Source of the DNA: Bacillota bacterium
GTDB lineage: Bacteria; Bacillota; Clostridia; Acetivibrionales; DUMC01
Assembly (NCBI GenBank): GCA_013314855.1
Contig: JABUEW010000004.1
Coordinates: 1-62,628, forward strand
Reading direction: 5' to 3'
Length of the DNA stretch: 62,628 bases
Positions 1-11,000 of this stretch are shown piece by piece; position 1 is the stretch's first letter; each line of letters begins with the position of its first letter. The position numbers and the translations under genes are program-made. The notes below the pieces were generated by a model. It saw nothing but the letters and a program-made list of their open reading frames with translations, made no database searches and was not told where the DNA came from.

Positions 1-3000
1 CCGGATGAAGGCTACCACTTTGTCAAGTGGAGTGACGGCTTAACCACTGCAACCAGGACGGATGAGAATGTAACAGGTAACATTACAGTAACTGCCGAGT
101 TTGCAATCAACACTTACACAGTAACCTTCAGGAACTGGGACGGAAGTGAACTTAAGACAGAGGCAGTAGAGCATGGCGACTCAGCGACAGCACCGTCAGA
201 ACCGGCAAGAGAAGGATATCACTTCACAGGCTGGGATGCTGACTTTAGTAATATAACTTCCGACCTGACGGTGACTGCAATTTTTACGATAAATGAATAC
301 ACACTGACCTATACAGCAGGAGAACACGGAAGCATTGAAGGAAGTGCAACCCAGACTGTAAGCCATGGAAGTAACGGAACTGCTGTAACTGCCGTGCCGG
401 ATGAAGGCTACCACTTTGTCAAGTGGAGTGACGGCTTAACCACCGCTACCAGGACAGATAAGGATGTCACAGGTAACATTACAGTAACAGCTATCTTTGA
501 AATAAACGAATACGAATTTACACCGCCGTCCATAACAGCACAGCCGGTCAGTCAGACAGTAACTGCGGGACAGACAGTCACCTTCACTGTAACAGCGGCA
601 GGAGATGCACCTTTAAGTTACCAATGGAAGAAGAATGGCAATAGTTTGATCGACGAAGGTAATATCAGCGGAGCTGCCACATCCACATTGACCATTAACA
701 GTGCACAAGCTTACGACGCAGGCAGCTATACCTGCTATGTGAGCAATGCGGCAGGCAGCGAGACCAGCGACGCCGCCACCCTGACGGTGAATGCGGCGCC
801 TCCTGTAAATAACCCGCCCACGGCGAAAAGTCCGGTACCGACTCAAAATGTGACCGCAGGCGATACAGCCACATTCACCGCTGCCGAAATTGCGGAGGAT
901 GCGGACAGCGATCCGCTGACCATCACGGCCATTGTGACAGGCCCGGACACAGCAAAGGCAACGGCAAGCCTTAATAGCGGCACTGTTACCCTCACCGGCG
1001 TGGCGGCGGGCGACACATCGGTTGTGGTCACGGTCTACGACGGGACGGATACAGCAGATGTAACCGTACCGGTTTCGGTAACGGCGGCGCCGCCCACCCT
1101 GGTAACCTCCATCACCGTAAGAGGGGCAGGCGACGCGACAACAGTAGTGAACGGCGGTACCCTGCAAATGACAGCGGAAGTATTGCCTTCTGATGCCACG
1201 GATAAGAGCGTGACCTGGAGCGTGTATTCCGGAACGGGCACAGCCGGCATAAACGCTTCCACCGGATTGCTCACGGGCACCGGAGAAGGCACGGTGACGG
1301 TAAGGGCGACGGCCAACGACGGCTCCGGGGTGTACGGCGAGGCAACCATCACCGTCACGGCGGCGCCGCTGCCGGTCATGGGCGGCAGTGTAACCATCAG
1401 CGGCAATGCCAAATACGGCGAAACACTGACAGCGGATACATCAGGCATCACCTATACCCCGGACACCAGCGATGACGTGCCAACCTACCAGTGGAAACGC
1501 GGCGGAGCGGATATCCCGGGGGCCACAGCCTCAACCTACACATTGGCGCAGGCCGACATCGGCCAGACCATCACCGTGACTGTCACCGCCGATGGCATCC
1601 ACGCTACGAGCAGCGTCACCAGTGCTCCGACGGCTGTTGTGGACAAAGCCGACGGGCCGGCGGCCCCGGGAGCACCTTCGCTGGCAAGCAAAACCCACAA
1701 CAGCGTCACCCTGGAAGCCAACGCAGCCTACGAATTCAGGGTAAACGGAGGCCTGTGGCAGGACAGCAATATATTCACGGGTCTATCACCGGAAACCTCA
1801 TACACCTTTACCGCCAGGGTCAAAGAAACCGCCACCCACAAGGCATCGTCCGAGAGCGCGGGGCTGACCGTATCGACAGATGCAGCGCCGGCCCAGCCTG
1901 ACACCACTCCGCCGGCCGTGGCGGACGGAACCATCACTGCCGGCGGCCTCACCCACAACGGAGTCACCTTGAGCTGGAGCAAGGCGACGGACGATGTGAG
2001 CCCCCAGGGCGCTCTGCGGTATCGGGTCTATTATTCGGATTCAGACAATATAGCATCAGTAACAGACGCGGTATATAACGGCACAGCAGCAGGAGATTAC
2101 GCAACAGATATCGGCACAAAAGAAATTACCGGCTTGAATAGCAATACCACCTACTACTTTAACGTCATCGTTATGGACGAAGCCGGGAACAAAACCGCTT
2201 ACACCATGACATCAGTAACCACCGCGGCCGCGCCGCCCGTGAACACCGCGCCGAAGCGCAAATCCGGCGTACCGGCAACAGCGACGGCCGTCGTGACCGT
2301 GAACAACGTCTACACCCTTGATCTGTCAACCATATTCGAGGATGCCGACGGCGACGACCTGACCTACAAGGTATCGGTGAACGGCGCCGCGTATGCTGCT
2401 GCAGACGAAAATTACTCCTACACGCCAAATGCTGTAGGCACAACCATCCTTATATTCACAGCCAATGACGGGAAAACGGATTCCACCGTCACCTATACTG
2501 TAACCCTGACGGCCAGTGCCGCTGTAACCTGCACCGTTTCCTTTGATTCCCAGGGCGGCAGCTCAGTAGCAAGCATTACCGGCGTTGCGCCGGGCTCCAT
2601 CATAACCGCGCCGTCCGTGCCGACACGGTCGGGCTATACCTTCGGCGGCTGGTATAAGGAAGCGTCCTGCGTTAACGCCTGGAACTTCGGTACTGACACG
2701 GTAACGGCGAATATAACCCTCTATGCCAGATGGACATATAACGGCGGAGGCAGCAGCAGTAGCACCGGCACTCCTGCCACGCCAACATACAAAGCTGAGG
2801 TTTCAGGCATCAGCACAACAGAAACCAGCCTGCCCGTCAGTGTCAATACAAATACGGACAGTGCGGCAACAGACCTTGGTACACTGGCCAAAGATATCTT
2901 TGCCGGCGCGGGGACGGCAGTCCTCACAGTACCCTCCATTCCCGGCGTGAACTCCTATACCGTAGGAATACCCGCCGCTTCCCTGTCAGGATCACAAGGG

Positions 3001-3960
3001 GAAGGCGTACTGACCTTCTCCACCGGCGCGGGCAGCGTCACCCTCCCGTCCGGCATGCTGGCGGGAATTCCGGGAACGGAAGAATCGAGCGCAGGTATCA
3101 CCATCGGCCAGGGTGACAAGTCCGGCCTGCCGGAGGAAGTAAAAGCAGCCGTCGGCGACCGGCCTATTGTCCAGCTCACCCTGACCCTGGACGGCAAGCA
3201 GACCGAATGGAACAACCCAAGCGCGCCGGTGACGGTAAGCATCCCCTATACGCCGACGGCGGCGGAGCTGGAAAACCCCGAGCATATCGTGGTCTGGTAC
3301 ATCGACGGCAGCGGCAGCGTGGTTTCGGTGCCCAACGGGCGCTACGACCCGGCCACCGGAACCGTGACCTTAACCACCACCCATTTCGGCTATTACGCCG
3401 TAGTCTACAAGCAGGTGAGCTTCAAGGACGTGGCAAAAGGCGCGTGGTACTCAAAAGCGGTTTCCTTCATCTCCGCCAGGGAGATCACCACCGGCACGGG
3501 AGGCGGCAATTTCAGCCCGGATGCGAAGCTGACCAGGGGGCAGTTCATCGTCATGCTGCTGAAGGCGTACGGCATCGCCCCCGATGCAAACCCGCAGGAC
3601 AATTTCGCGGACGCGGGCAATACCTGGTATACCGGCTACCTGGCCGCGGCCAGGAGGCTTAAAATATCCGCGGGCGTGGGCGGCAACGTGTTCGCACCCG
3701 AAAAGGAAATCACCCGCCAGGAGATGTTCACTTTGCTGTACAACGCGCTGAAGGTAATAGGACGGCTGCCTGAAGGCGATTCCGGCAAAAGGCTTTCCGA
3801 TTTCAGTGACACAGGCGAAATCGCCCCCTGGGCGAAAGAGGCTATGAAGCTGCTGGTGGAAACCGGCACCATCGTCGGCAGCGGCGGCAAACTTTTGCCT
3901 CAGGACACCACCACCAGGGCGCAGATGGCCCAGGTACTGTATAACTTGCTCTCAAAATAA
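1..3960 (+). CDS. Large S-layer-anchored modular surface protein, 5' end outside window
   Basis: The frame is open from base 1 with no start, so the gene begins upstream; 1319 residues are visible. Modules in order: Listeria/Bacteroides-type Flg_new repeats (residues 1-173, with a near-repeat of the block at nt 1-110 at nt 397-510), an Ig-like domain (about 175-265, with the YQWKKNG and [14 protein letters not shown] signatures), cadherin/Big-2-like domains (about 270-455), another Ig-like domain with YQWKRGG, a fibronectin-III-like domain (about 635-742), another Flg_new repeat (843-912), a Gly/Ser-rich linker, a conserved pre-SLH domain, and three SLH repeats (about 1138-1319). SLH repeats bind pyruvylated secondary cell-wall polymer, so the protein should sit on the outer surface with its C-terminus at the wall. 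The Ig and FN3 modules suggest adhesion or polymer binding, but no catalytic domain is visible. The stop at 3958-3960 has no obvious terminator after it. Confidence 0.93.
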   Translation, partial: PDEGYHFVKWSDGLTTATRTDENVTGNITVTAEFAINTYTVTFRNWDGSELKTEAVEHGDSATAPSEPAREGYHFTGWDADFSNITSDLTVTAIFTINEYTLTYTAGEHGSIEGSATQTVSHGSNGTAVTAVPDEGYHFVKWSDGLTTATRTDKDVTGNITVTAIFEINEYEFTPPSITAQPVSQTVTAGQTVTFTVTAAGDAPLSYQWKKNGNSLIDEGNISGAATSTLTINSAQAYDAGSYTCYVSNAAGSETSDAATLTVNAAPPVNNPPTAKSPVPTQNVTAGDTATFTAAEIAEDADSDPLTITAIVTGPDTAKATASLNSGTVTLTGVAAGDTSVVVTVYDGTDTADVTVPVSVTAAPPTLVTSITVRGAGDATTVVNGGTLQMTAEVLPSDATDKSVTWSVYSGTGTAGINASTGLLTGTGEGTVTVRATANDGSGVYGEATITVTAAPLPVMGGSVTISGNAKYGETLTADTSGITYTPDTSDDVPTYQWKRGGADIPGATASTYTLAQADIGQTITVTVTADGIHATSSVTSAPTAVVDKADGPAAPGAPSLASKTHNSVTLEANAAYEFRVNGGLWQDSNIFTGLSPETSYTFTARVKETATHKASSESAGLTVSTDAAPAQPDTTPPAVADGTITAGGLTHNGVTLSWSKATDDVSPQGALRYRVYYSDSDNIASVTDAVYNGTAAGDYATDIGTKEITGLNSNTTYYFNVIVMDEAGNKTAYTMTSVTTAAAPPVNTAPKRKSGVPATATAVVTVNNVYTLDLSTIFEDADGDDLTYKVSVNGAAYAAADENYSYTPNAVGTTILIFTANDGKTDSTVTYTVTLTASAAVTCTVSFDSQGGSSVASITGVAPGSIITAPSVPTRSGYTFGGWYKEASCVNAWNFGTDTVTANITLYARWTYNGGGSSSSTGTPATPTYKAEVSGISTTETSLPVSVNTNTDSAATDLGTLAKDIFAGAGTAVLTVPSIPGVNSYTVGIPAASLSGSQGEGVLTFSTGAGSVTLPSGMLAGIPGTEESSAGITIGQGDKSGLPEEVKAAVGDRPIVQLTLTLDGKQTEWNNPSAPVTVSIPYTPTAAELENPEHIVVWYIDGSGSVVSVPNGRYDPATGTVTLTTTHFGYYAVVYKQVSFKDVAKGAWYSKAVSFISAREITTGTGGGNFSPDAKLTRGQFIVMLLKAYGIAPDANPQDNFADAGNTWYTGYLAAARRLKISAGVGGNVFAPEKEITRQEMFTLLYNALKVIGRLPEGDSGKRLSDFSDTGEIAPWAKEAMKLLVETGTIVGSGGKLLPQDTTTRAQMAQVLYNLLSK

Positions 3961-3996
3961 AAGGACACATGCAGCAAGGAACTAAAGCTTGGCAAT

Positions 3997-4680
3997 ATGC
4001 AGATCCGGCACTCATATGCCGGATCTGCGGCAAAGGCAAATACTGAGGATAAGGTTAAGGAACGGCCTGAAACAGAGCTTTATCAACATGAGGCCGCGGC
4101 AGCCATCCGCAGGCTGGAGGCCGGGAAAAACAGGCATACCCCCATTATCGCCGTCACCGCCGGCGATACCCCTGAGGAAAAGGAAATGAGCCTTGCCGCC
4201 GGCATGGACGATTACATAAAAAAGCCCGTCCTGCTGGACGCCCTGTCCGGGACGCTGGTGCGCTGGCTGCCGGGCGCCGTGAAAAACGGGCGGCAGGTTT
4301 TGGGGGGCGCTTTCGCCGAAACCGCCGCAAGCCGGGTTATTCTCCCCTCCTTTGTGCCGGAGGGGAAAAAGGCGGAGCTGCTGCAAACGGTGGGCGCGGA
4401 CCCGGCGCTTTTGTCCCGGGTGCTGGCCGCCTTCCTGCGGGATATGCCGGAAAAGCTTGCCGCGCTGGAAGCCGCCCTGAAGGAAAAAGACGCCCCCCGT
4501 GCCCGGCTGCTCTCCCACGGGATGAAATCAAGCGGGCAGTTTGTTGGAGCCGCCTCCTTCGCCGCCCTATGCGGGGAGATGGAGGAAAAGGCCGTCGCCG
4601 GCGCCCTCGAGGGGGCCGATGAGCTGGCGGAAAAGATCCGCCGGGAACTTGTAAAAATTCAAAAAGAACTGGCACAGTAG
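3997..4680 (+). pseudogene. 5'-truncated receiver plus Hpt phosphotransfer remnant
   Basis: The open frame is 227 codons, but recognisable homology only starts near codon 31 (EAAAAIRRLE). It runs through the second half of a receiver domain (HTPIIAVTA, then AAGMDDYIKKP with the conserved lysine) into an Hpt domain with phospho-accepting His174 in SHGMKSSGQ. The first part of the receiver, including the phospho-acceptor Asp, is missing and replaced by unrelated codons. This is what remains when the front of a hybrid histidine kinase or receiver-Hpt protein is lost. No convincing ribosome-binding site precedes the first ATG. The C-terminal Hpt could still fold if expressed. Base composition matches the G+C-rich surface genes on both sides. 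Confidence 0.75.
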
Positions 4681-4683
4681 CAG

Positions 4684-4876
4684 AGGCCAGAATTCAGTAG
4701 TCAGAATTCAGAATTTAGGAGTCGGAATTCTATATTCGATATATATCATTAGAAAAACACTCTATTATTCTGCCCTGAAAATAGATCGTCGCCATTTTCC
4801 TCCCGCTGCTGGTGCCGCTTTGGCGGCGTGGGGGTCTGACTCCTGACTTCCGACTCCTGATCCCTGTCTCCTGAAA
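4684..4876. repeat. Degenerate short-repeat clusters in inverted orientation
   Basis: The 332-bp gap between the receiver/Hpt remnant and the next SLH gene holds two clusters of a short degenerate motif: AGAATTCAG/AGGAGTCGG-type at about 4688-4730, and its reverse complement TGACTCCTGACTTCCGACTC-type at about 4832-4875. They could pair around a roughly 100-nt middle. Nothing protein-like is convincing in the gap. Short dispersed motifs of this kind are common between genes in clostridial genomes; function is unknown. Confidence 0.5.
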
Positions 4877-5012
4877 AAATCTACCTTCCCTAAAGGTAAA
4901 AAGGGATAGAGCCTAAAGGTTGACCTGCTATAATATTCCGGACGCAAAATGAATTGTTTGAAAAAGGCATTGTGACGATTGCCTTTGCAAATTAAGAAGG
5001 GAGGAATAATAT

Positions 5013-8000
5013 ATGAATTGCAGACGACACAGGAAAAGAAGGACCAGTTCTTTTCTTGTCCTATTTCTTGTCCTGTTGCTGACGGTGAATCCAGTTATGC
5101 CTGCCAAGGCATACGCGCTTCCGTCAGTAGAGGATCTGGTCAACGAAGCTCTTGAACAAACGGGCATGAAGGATTTGGCGGACGATGTGGCCGAGACTCT
5201 GGAAGACGCCGTGAACGGCACTTTGCCGGTGTTGGAGAAAGTACCGGAAATGGTCATGGACGACACCAAGGCAAAAGCGGAAGATGCGGCAGCGCAGCTC
5301 TCCGTGATCATGCCGGTGCTGCGGGAAATTGCGGAAACCGGAAACGTTGTCACTGAAATTCTGGGCGCCGTACCCATTGACTTCGACATTGATGTTGCCG
5401 TGCCCATGCCGGGAGACTTGGGCAGCGACATAGGAGCGAAAGCCTGGGCGAAGAAGCAGGGGGATTACCTTTCACTGTGCATATGGGTGGACGGCCCCGG
5501 CCGCAGCCAGGCCATTTTCGGCATCGCCAACGACGACCCTCTGGGCGGGGGGAACGCGCCTCATTTTGAGAACCCCGGGCACATAACCACTGCTTTCTAT
5601 GACATAACCCCCAATGGGCGTGACTATGTCCATGCCCGGCTTCCTTTAGGGATGGATATGCCCACGGTATATGCGCGCGGCTATATCCCCTGGGGGTCTA
5701 GGGATGAGCAGTACATTAAGGTTGAAATCGGCGGCATGACCGACACCCAGGTAAACCTCAACTTTGAAGTAAGCCTAAAGGGGACGGCGGACGCGGAGGT
5801 CTCCATCGAGGGCGAGGCCAAAGCCAGCTTCTCGGTGGGCGTATCGCCCCAGGAGGCGCAGAAGGTCGCCAACCGGACCATGATCACCATGAATAAGGCC
5901 CTGATCGCCGAGACGGAAAAGGGTGAACTCGGCCCCGAGGCGGCGGCCAGGGTCATCAAGGCGGCCATTGGCCAGTTGAAAGCCTGCTCCGCTGAAAACC
6001 CCGGGGCCATCGGTTCGGTTACCCTGGGCGTGGATATCGCCGGGCTGGTGGGGCTGGGAGTGGCGGATTCCGTCTGGCCGGGCATCAGCGCTTCCGGCGG
6101 GCTGTATCTGGAATTGCCCCTGGACGCGGCGGCAAACATCGGGCTCGACGCTTTGGAAGGTTTACTGGAAAATGCGGAGCTGATGACCAACGATATCCAC
6201 CGGATTGCCTCCTGTGTGTTAAGCGGCGATCTCAGCAGCGAAACCCTGAATGAAGTGACCGCGAGGCTCCAGAATTCCTGGGAAAACGGCGCAAAACCGG
6301 TATTTGAAAATATAGTCAATGATACTGTAGGGGCCGTTGCCCAAACCAGCGTCGGCATTTCCTTATCCCTTGACCTGGCGGGAGAAGGCAGCACCTCTGG
6401 CGGCGGCGACGGCGGCACTGAAAGCTCCTTCAACCTCTTTGCCGCCGATGCTTCAATTCCCGGGGGAGAGGCTTTGGTGGCGGCTGCCAACGGAGAATTC
6501 ATCAGCGATACTGTCGAAGGCCTGGCCCTTTTCCTGGGCAACATGCTGAGCGGCAATGTGGACCGGGATGTGCCGGACCAGCTTGACAGGCTGGACGAAG
6601 TGGTTGACAACCTTGCGGAGGGAACGGTGCTGAGACTCGACATCTGCACGCCCCTCTATGTCCAGCTTACCGCGGAGCTTTCGGCCAAACCGCTGGTCGA
6701 GGCGTCCAAAACCAGTATCGAATACCTCAGGGGACTAAGCCGCGCCATGCTTCAAGCCGCCAGGGAAGGCAGCCTGGAACCGTTGCGGAACATCGAAAAT
6801 TACATCCAAGGCGGCACGGAACACCTGCTTGATTTCATCAAGAGCATCAGCGGGTCCATGTTCGGCCTTGACCTCGGTATTGGCGCCAGCGCCGACCTGG
6901 GAGCCGAAGCGATGGTGACGGTGGACGGCGGGGCCTCCGTGTACATGGAAGCCAACCCCGAAATGATCTTCTTCGTGACCTCCCTGGGCGAGCTGCAGTT
7001 TGACGACGTGACGGGCCTGGCGCAGGCGGGCATTGACATCTCGGTGGGCGCCAGCGGCGGCGTCAACCTGGGCGAGGGCGTGGAGCTGGGGGTTCAAGGC
7101 GGCGCCAGCGTGGATACCAGCCTGCTCAAGCTGCTCCTGGAGGAGCATCACGGTCCCATTGATGATCTCTATACCGTAAAAAGTTCGTCCAACGCCAACC
7201 TGGGCGAGCTGACCGTAACAGTCGGCGGGCAGCAGCGCAACCTGATACCGGAGCTGAACGACACTGATACCAGCTACACCGCGTATGTTCCCTACAACAC
7301 CAATCTTGTCACCGTTGAGGCAAAACCCCAGAACCCAGGCGCAAAAGTGAGATTTTGGAGCCTGGATACGAATCGGTACACGGAAGACCTCAACGGATAC
7401 AACATGTTGGTACCGATCACCGTATGGGCGGAAGACGGGACGATGAAGGAATACCAACTGTCGGTGCTGCAGGGTCCTTCCATCAAGCTCAGGTCCCTGA
7501 GTTCGCCGAACGATTCCGTATACTTTAGGCCTGACCAGTTTAGTCCTGACCAGAACAATTATGTTATCAACGTACCTTTATATCGCACCGATATTGAGTT
7601 CGTTCCGGTACTGGACAACATCAAAGCCACCCTCAAAGTGAACGGCGTGCCATGGTCCAGCGGGCAAACTTTCAAAGCCCCCCTCAATGTGGGAGAAAAC
7701 ATCATTACCTTTGAGGTCGGCGACTACATGGACACCAACACCTACACGGTCAAAGTGAACCGGGCTCCGTCCAGCGACGCCACGCTTGCCTATCTGAGCG
7801 TTAACCAGGGCACACTGGATCCGGCCTTTGACATATACACGAGATCCTATACCGTGAGTGTCGATGAAGATGTCGCCAGTATTGCTATCTACGCCGATGT
7901 TAACGAGCCCCACGCGACGGCGACCCTGTACAAGGTGGACGGAAATCAGCGTGAAGAACTGCAGTCCCAGCTCTACGGCATTCGCAAAACTGTTGATATC

Positions 8001-11000
8001 CAGCCGGGAGAGAACAGCTTCGAGATTGTCGTCACCGCCCAGGACGGTACAACCAGGGAAACTTATAGCCTCAAGGTCTTCCGGACAAATGTGCCGCTCA
8101 AAAGGCTGGCGGTCAGGATAGGCGATGGGGCAGGCGCTCAAAACATGGAACTAACTCCCTCTAGCTTAGGCCATGGTTTAGATTTAAACAATGACTCCAA
8201 CGTCTATATAACCGCAGAGCCCATAAGCGAGAACGTAAAAGTCTATATAGGAAATACAGTGGTCACCAAAGAAGATGGGTGGACGGCAAATCTTGGGCAA
8301 ATCCGCGAAGACCAGCAGGTGTCGATTCCCATCACAGTCAGAACATTAGCCGACCTAAAGCGGACCGATTATGTAATCAGATTTAATTCATCAAACTATG
8401 AAGATCGCCTGGAGAGTATCAGGTTTGTATACAAAGACCAATCCGGCAACGATCAAACAGTCGTGCCGTCATCCGGCACGGACGGGTTCCATGCGGAGGT
8501 GCCTTCCTACGTAGATCGGATTAAGGTATATGCAACGCCCAAATATACAGGTAACAACCCTGCTTACACTTTCGTAAGTCATATGATTGACTATGCCGGT
8601 TCGACTGTCTTTGTCGACCACAGTGTTCCGGGCGTAACCGTTTCCCTTGGATTCGGAATGAACACTATTCCAATAACCGTCGTTGCCGCAAACGGCAATA
8701 CCTCGACATATAATCTTTACGTTACGCGGCCAACACCTCCGGAAATGATTGCCGATCTTACCAGCATTTCTGCTAACTGCGGAAGTTTTGACCGTGCTTT
8801 CGATCCGCAAATTACAAGTTATGTCCTCACCATCCCGTATCAGCCGGACGAAGACGCCAATTCAACCACGTACCCGGGGTGGCCGAGTGAGGTTGAAATT
8901 AGGCTTGCATGCGCGTCAAATGGTTCGACATTCCAGGTGCCTACACAATATGTCACGAGGAAATACTCGGTTCACGGTGAGGGCGGCTTCGTAAATCCAT
9001 TATTATATGAGATCCATGTGGAAAACATATATACATTTGACCCTATCCCTGTGCAGTTTTCCGTTACCTCTCCGAACGGACAGGTGAGCAAGGTCTACAA
9101 CATTACCATCCAGCGCTCCCCTTCTGCGAACGCCTGGTTGGACCCTAACAGCGGACTGCAGGTAAGCATAGACAAGGACAGCATAGGAGGCTTGAATCCA
9201 GATTACTACATTTTCAACCTAGCCTACACCGTCAATGTGGGCAGCGAGGTGGATAAAATCTACCTTCGCGCCAAACCCATGTACCCCGGAGCATCTCTGA
9301 CCATCAACGGGGCTACAGCGGAATATCAATACGATGATGTCAACTATCCATATCCAGTACAGTACTGCGAATGGCGGGAAGTGCCCCTCAGCGCGGGAGC
9401 GAATAAAGTTGAGGTTGCAGTCACCGCGCCGAACGGCAAAAACACCAAGACCTATACCGTCACGGTAAACCGCGCGGCGCCGCCCGACACCGTGCCGCCT
9501 TCCATCGGAGTTCCGGGGAACATCACGGTTGAGGCGACTTCTTCCGCCGGGGCGGTCGTCAACTTCAATGCCAGGGCCATCGACGCCGTGGACGGCGAAG
9601 TGCCTGTGACCTACAGCAAAGAACCGGGGTCCGTATTCCCGCTGGGTGACACCGCCGTAACCGTCACCGCCCAGGACCAGGCGGGCAACACCGCCACAGC
9701 CGGCTTTACTGTCAAGGTGCAGGACACCACTCCGCCGTCCTTTGGGCCCGTGGGGGATGTAGAAGTCGACGCGGCCGGTTCCGGCGGCGCGGCGGTTAAT
9801 TTCTCCGCTACGGCCACAGACCTGGTGGACGGTCCGGTTGAGGTCATGTATTCAAGGACGCCGGGCTCCGTATTCCCGGTGGGAACTACCAGGGTAACCT
9901 GTATGGCGGAGGATTCGAGGGGCAACGCGGTTATTAAAACCTTCAATGTGACCGTTATAGGCCAGACAGTAGAAAATGCCGTTATTTCTTCGGATGCTGC
10001 GGATTTTGACAAAAATATCGCCAACCAGGCGGATGTGGAAACCACCATCACCTGGAATAGCGCCACAGCCGTTACCGATGTTAAGAAGGCCGGAGCCTCC
10101 ATTGGAATGGAAAACTATGCTGTAAACGGAAATATCCTGACTATAAAGAAGGAGTACCTGGCAACTCAGCCCACAGGCGGCCTTGTGCTGACGGTGGAAT
10201 TCGACAGGGGCAATGCGGCGACGCTGGCTATCAATATACTCGATACGACACCGCAAATCATCAGCGCAACCATCAGCCCGACGACAGTGACTTTCGATCT
10301 GGATAGCCCCGGCGACGTAAGCACGACCATATCCTGGGGCAGCGCAGCTACCGTCACTGATGTGGTCTATGGCTCAGTTTATTTGACATCGCCTGCGGAT
10401 TATAACGTTAGCGGGAACATCCTGACCATAAAGGAAACCTACCTCTCCGGACTAAATCTGACCGAAGGGAATTCCATAGACTTTGAAATCTCGTTTGATG
10501 CGGGAGACAGCGCAGTACTGACAGTTAACGCTGTCAGCAGCTACGTGCCGTCCGGTGACGCTGCTTTAAGCGATCTGAAAGTGGGCGGAGAAACCGTTGC
10601 GGGCTTTGTATACAAACAGTATGAATACACTGTCCAGCTGCCATACGGCACTCAGCCCGGCAGTCCGGCAGCCTTCGTCAGCGCAACGCCGAATGACTCC
10701 AGGGCAAACGTGCGCATCACTCAGGCCGCATCCCTGCCCGGAGCAGCTATGGTGGAGGTCACTGCCGAGGACGGCACTGTGCTGACCTACACCATACACT
10801 TTACTGTGGCAGAGCCACCGCTATCCTCCAATGCAAGCCTAAGCGGGCTGACATTGAGCGCCGGGAGCTTGAGCTTCGCGCCGGATACGGTAAGCTATAC
10901 ACTAAGCGTAGCCAATGGAGTAACAAGCACAACGGTTACCCCTGTTACAGCGGACGCAAATGCCAGGGTGCAGGTGAACGGAAAGGATGTTGAAAGCGGT

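Noticed and set aside
1-510. Repeated blocks at 1-110 and 397-510 as a CRISPR or mobile repeat
   Set aside because: They are in-frame protein repeats (Flg_new modules) of the surface protein, with no spacer structure.
5681-6649. 322-codon minus-strand open frame, Ser/Pro-rich
   Set aside because: It is antisense to the giant SLH protein gene and shows no family motif; composition reflects the opposite strand.
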